Shown here: positions 6,323 to 8,353 of the stretch, in pieces
How positions within the stretch are numbered: the stretch's first letter is position 1
Layout of the letters: each line of letters starts with the position of its first letter
Assembly (NCBI GenBank): GCA_002708145.1
Contig: PAOV01000003.1
Location: 3,938 to 12,290, forward strand
Origin: Chloroflexota bacterium
GTDB lineage: Bacteria; Chloroflexota; Dehalococcoidia; Lucifugimonadales; Lucifugimonadaceae
DNA length: 8,353 nt
Direction of reading: 5' to 3'
Translations under genes and position numbers: made by a program
The notes under the pieces: model-generated
What the model was told of the DNA's origin: nothing
Databases searched by the model: none
The model's input: the letters and a program-made list of their open reading frames with translations, nothing else

Positions 6323-7008
6323 AATTTTTTAATTACCTTCTCTACTTGGTTTATATTAGTAATCTTGAAATCTGGTTCTTCTGATTTATCTCTTGGCTTT
6401 TGTATTTTATATCTACCAGTTAGTAATCTTATTGTTTTCATTCCTAAATTTTTAGCAGGAACAATATCATTATCAATTCTATCACCAATCATAACGCTAT
6501 CACAGGGATTTGCATTAATATCTTCACATACATGCAAAAAAAATTTTTCATCTGGTTTATATAGATTAATAGAATCTGAAACATACTTGTTTGAAAAAAA
6601 ATGTAATAGTCCTATTTGTTTCATTATCTCAATACTTCTGACAGGCTGATTTGCAATAATTCCTAGTTTATATTTTTTTTCACATAAACTTTTTAGGATT
6701 TTAAAAATCTCATTATGTGGTTCAAAAAATCCTCTTTTTTTATTACGTTCTTCTTCTGTATCATAAAGTTTTTTTTCGATTATGTATGATAATTCAATAT
6801 TTTTATTTGATAAAATCCAAATAATATCTTTGTATAGATTTTTTGAAAATGAAAGTATTAATTTATCGTGAATTTTCTTATATTCTTTATTTGAAACATT
6901 TATACCTAAAGATTTGAAAGATTCAATTATTTGTTCATCAATAAGCTGATCCATCAAAGTTTCTTTATCAATAGGCCCCCCAATATCAAAAAAAATATTT
7001 TTTATCAT
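6319..7008 (-). CDS. HAD-superfamily hydrolase with altered motifs I and II
   Basis: A 229-residue haloacid-dehalogenase-like protein with a helical cap between motif I and the rest of the core (residues about 15-95). Motif I is F7-D8-I-G10-G-P, keeping the nucleophile D8 but with Gly at the +2 position where most phosphatases carry the acid/base Asp. Motif II is G116-I-I-A119-N-Q, with Ala instead of Ser/Thr. Motif III K151 (Y-K-P-D) and motif IV G175-D-R-I-D-N180-D181 are intact. A Gly at +2 is known in active HAD phosphatases such as YihX, so activity is not excluded, but the Ala in motif II makes a weak or different reaction possible. It starts six bases after the acetamidase stop and overlaps the aminotransferase start by four bases, so it is firmly within the leftward operon. 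Its ribosome binding site is poor. Substrate unknown. Confidence 0.85.
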   Translation of the reverse strand: MIKNIFFDIGGPIDKETLMDQLIDEQIIESFKSLGINVSNKEYKKIHDKLILSFSKNLYKDIIWILSNKNIELSYIIEKKLYDTEEERNKKRGFFEPHNEIFKILKSLCEKKYKLGIIANQPVRSIEIMKQIGLLHFFSNKYVSDSINLYKPDEKFFLHVCEDINANPCDSVMIGDRIDNDIVPAKNLGMKTIRLLTGRYKIQKPRDKSEEPDFKITNINQVEKVIKKL

Positions 7009-7014
7009 AATTTT

Positions 7015-7938
7015 CTATTGTAGAAATTTCTTTGGTACTTTTGCAACATATGTATAAGTTGGATTTACGAATTGAGTAACCCTTGCCTCTAGGCACTGTG
7101 ACAAAAACATAAATGCTTCACCTTGAGGCATATTATAATCCTCTTCAAGCCAAAGTATCATTTCGCATAGAGCTAGTCTAAATGCATCCTCTGCTGGCTT
7201 GTCACATGCAGTTGTCATGATATATTCATTATTTTCAATTCTAGGCCAAGTCATACTTACAGGTCTATCAAGAACCTTAACTTTTAATTCTACTTCTCCG
7301 CCGGTTTCAATCCCGCCACCTCCACATATTTCTCCATCTCCCTGCCGTGCATGCATATCACCTATATGTAATAACGCTCCTTCATGTTCTATTGGTAGAT
7401 AAACTTTGGCATTTGTAGTAATTTCTTGGATATCAAAATTTCCACCCCATATTCCAGCCCATCCGTTATGTTTAGATTCAATTTTTGGAGCTAAACCTAT
7501 AACGCCAATCATTGGCTTTACTGGAAAAGATAAATTATTATCCCATAAAATTTCATCATTTTTAATTAAACAAACTTTAAATTGTTCACCTATATTAGAT
7601 TTTCCAAGATAACCAGGTAATGCTCCAGTAGAACCTCTATAACGAGTCCAACCAATTGGGTTAAGTTGAATATTTCCAATCTCAACTTCTAAAACTTTAC
7701 CAATTTCAGCTCCTTGAATATAAATACACCCTGAAGATGGATTTCCATAATCCTTAGGCTGATTATCTGATCTATACTTGTTATATAAATTTCTTATATT
7801 TTCTGGTACTAATTTAGAATCAGGACCCCTATTCATCTGAGTAGTTACTTTAAACCACTCATTTTGGTTAACATGAGCGGTTACTTCATTCTGTGAAGAG
7901 TGAGTATAGTATAGTATTTTTGAATCAAAATGTTTCAT
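7015..7938 (-). CDS. Acetamidase/formamidase family amidohydrolase
   Basis: A 307-residue member of the FmdA/AmdA family, which hydrolyses formamide, acetamide or similar short amides to the acid and ammonia in the cytoplasm. Family features are P142-M-I-G-V-I-G-L-A-P151, W164-G-G-N-F-D169, the P-x-x-x-E-G-A-L block (182-189) and G193-D-M-H-A-R-Q-G-D-G-E203 with a following Gly-rich I-E-T-G-G stretch; H196 and D201/E203 lie in the conserved, probably metal-binding core. Length is that of the shorter bacterial form (about 300) rather than the 400-residue formamidases. The ATG at 7938 has no ribosome binding site, but a perfect TATAAT lies six bases upstream, so the mRNA may be leaderless. It is the first gene of a four-gene leftward unit with a HAD hydrolase, an aminotransferase and a FIST protein. 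The true substrate may be a larger amide. Confidence 0.88.
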   Translation of the reverse strand: MKHFDSKILYYTHSSQNEVTAHVNQNEWFKVTTQMNRGPDSKLVPENIRNLYNKYRSDNQPKDYGNPSSGCIYIQGAEIGKVLEVEIGNIQLNPIGWTRYRGSTGALPGYLGKSNIGEQFKVCLIKNDEILWDNNLSFPVKPMIGVIGLAPKIESKHNGWAGIWGGNFDIQEITTNAKVYLPIEHEGALLHIGDMHARQGDGEICGGGGIETGGEVELKVKVLDRPVSMTWPRIENNEYIMTTACDKPAEDAFRLALCEMILWLEEDYNMPQGEAFMFLSQCLEARVTQFVNPTYTYVAKVPKKFLQ

Positions 7939-7944
7939 TTGATA

Positions 7945-7952
7945 ATTATAAT
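7945..7952. promoter_or_regulatory. Shared palindromic -10 element between two divergent genes
   Basis: ATTATAAT is a perfect palindrome and presents TATAAT on both strands (7947-7952 plus, 7950-7945 minus). It sits in the 31-base gap between the acetamidase and biotin ligase genes. The minus-strand hexamer ends six bases before the acetamidase ATG, predicting transcription from the start codon itself; the plus-strand one would give a leader of roughly 11 bases, while TATTAT at 7957-7962 would give a leaderless start. The -35 matches are poor on both strands. Confidence 0.45.
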
Positions 7953-7969
7953 AGATTATTATTAATAAT

Positions 7970-8353
7970 ATGAAAAATAATTTTAAGTCTTTAGAAGGTA
8001 ATTTTAATAATTTTGCTCAACAAGTTGTTTATGTGGATAAAACAGAATCTACTATGAATCTTGCATGGGACTATGCTGATAAAAAAAAATCTCATGGCTT
8101 ATTAATTATTACTGATTTTCAAACACAAGGAAGAGGTCGTTTTAATCGTACATGGATTTCTCATCCAAAAAAAGATTTACTATTTTCAATAATACTTAAA
8201 TTACCAACAAAGATGCTTAATCAGCTACTAATGATATCTTCATTATCAATATATGATTTACTATTTTCTTTGGAAATGAACCCTCAAATTAAATGGCCTA
8301 ATGATGTGCTAATAAATCATAAAAAAATTGCAGGTGTTATAGCAGAGTCTAGA
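7970..8353 (+). CDS. birA: Biotin--[acetyl-CoA carboxylase] ligase, N-terminal part (partial)
   Basis: The first 128 residues of a biotin protein ligase, cut by the window end. It activates biotin with ATP to biotinyl-5'-AMP and transfers it to the carrier lysine of biotin-dependent carboxylases in the cytoplasm. The signature parts are E26-S-T-M29, Q51-T-Q-G-R-G-R57-F-N-R-T-W62 (the biotinyl-AMP loop), L70-L-F-S-I, and K108-W-P-N-D-V113 followed by K118-K-I-A-G-V-I-A-E126. There are only about 20 residues before the catalytic domain, so this is the short form without the N-terminal DNA-binding domain that lets E. coli BirA repress the biotin operon. The ATG at 7970 has no ribosome binding site. 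It is divergent from the acetamidase gene, with which it shares a 31-base promoter region. A run of nine A (8081-8089) encodes K38-K40. Confidence 0.93.
   Translation, partial: MKNNFKSLEGNFNNFAQQVVYVDKTESTMNLAWDYADKKKSHGLLIITDFQTQGRGRFNRTWISHPKKDLLFSIILKLPTKMLNQLLMISSLSIYDLLFSLEMNPQIKWPNDVLINHKKIAGVIAESR

Noticed and set aside
6311..6649. A 112-codon plus-strand frame inside the HAD gene with hydrophobic stretches
   Set aside because: The apparent membrane-like segments come from the complement of Lys/Asn/Ile-rich codons; the HAD motifs are intact on the other strand.
7199..7612. Two plus-strand frames of 67-68 codons inside the acetamidase gene
   Set aside because: They are antisense shadows, with Pro/Ser/Ile-rich composition produced by complementing a Gly-rich coding sequence.
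1..8353. A defence island, prophage, CRISPR array or transposon
   Set aside because: No array of repeats, transposase, integrase, nuclease or toxin-antitoxin motif was seen on either strand.

Overview
This is AT-rich bacterial DNA (about 30% GC, judged by eye) with tightly packed genes, ATGA overlaps, short gaps and the standard stop codons. Gene content is environmental and metabolic: a class-C-like serine hydrolase, two tiny CxxC proteins, a CinA-like/nucleotidylyltransferase pair, a nitroreductase, a FIST-domain protein, a glutamate-1-semialdehyde-aminomutase-like class III aminotransferase, a HAD hydrolase, an acetamidase/formamidase and a biotin ligase. The mix, and above all the two adjacent mini zinc-binding proteins, resembles uncultured marine Chloroflexi (SAR202-like Dehalococcoidia). 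That placement is an inference from remembered family patterns, not a phylogeny. There is no tRNA, rRNA, CRISPR array or insertion sequence, and no gene-free stretch reaches 300 bases.

Layout. Positions 1-120 hold a possible divergent promoter region, perhaps with the start of a leftward gene at 43. A serine hydrolase follows on the plus strand (121-1494). After a sigma70-like promoter come two mini proteins with Cys-pair motifs (1643-1816 and 1833-1988), both absent from a long-ORF view. A compact plus-strand unit follows: CinA-like protein (2082-2612), HxGH nucleotidylyltransferase (2578-3219) and nitroreductase (3216-3779), linked by overlaps of 35 and 4 bases. It meets, tail to tail with a 4-base gap, a leftward four-gene unit read as acetamidase (7938-7015), HAD hydrolase (7008-6319), aminotransferase (6322-5009), FIST protein (4965-3784). 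A plus-strand biotin ligase starts at 7970 and runs off the window. It is separated from the acetamidase by 31 bases that contain a palindromic ATTATAAT, giving a perfect -10 hexamer on both strands.

How the genes may work together. The CinA-like and nucleotidylyltransferase products look like the two halves of one eukaryotic (plant-type) fused protein, encoded here as two overlapping genes, and the CinA half has lost most of the PncC amidase signature. A role in pyridine-nucleotide or related nucleotide chemistry, next to a flavin- and NAD(P)H-dependent nitroreductase, is plausible but unproven. The leftward unit combines amide hydrolysis, a PLP enzyme, a HAD enzyme with altered motifs and a predicted small-ligand sensor. 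It reads as a small amide/amino-compound catabolic module of unknown substrate. I see no clear defence, phage or mobile system in this window.
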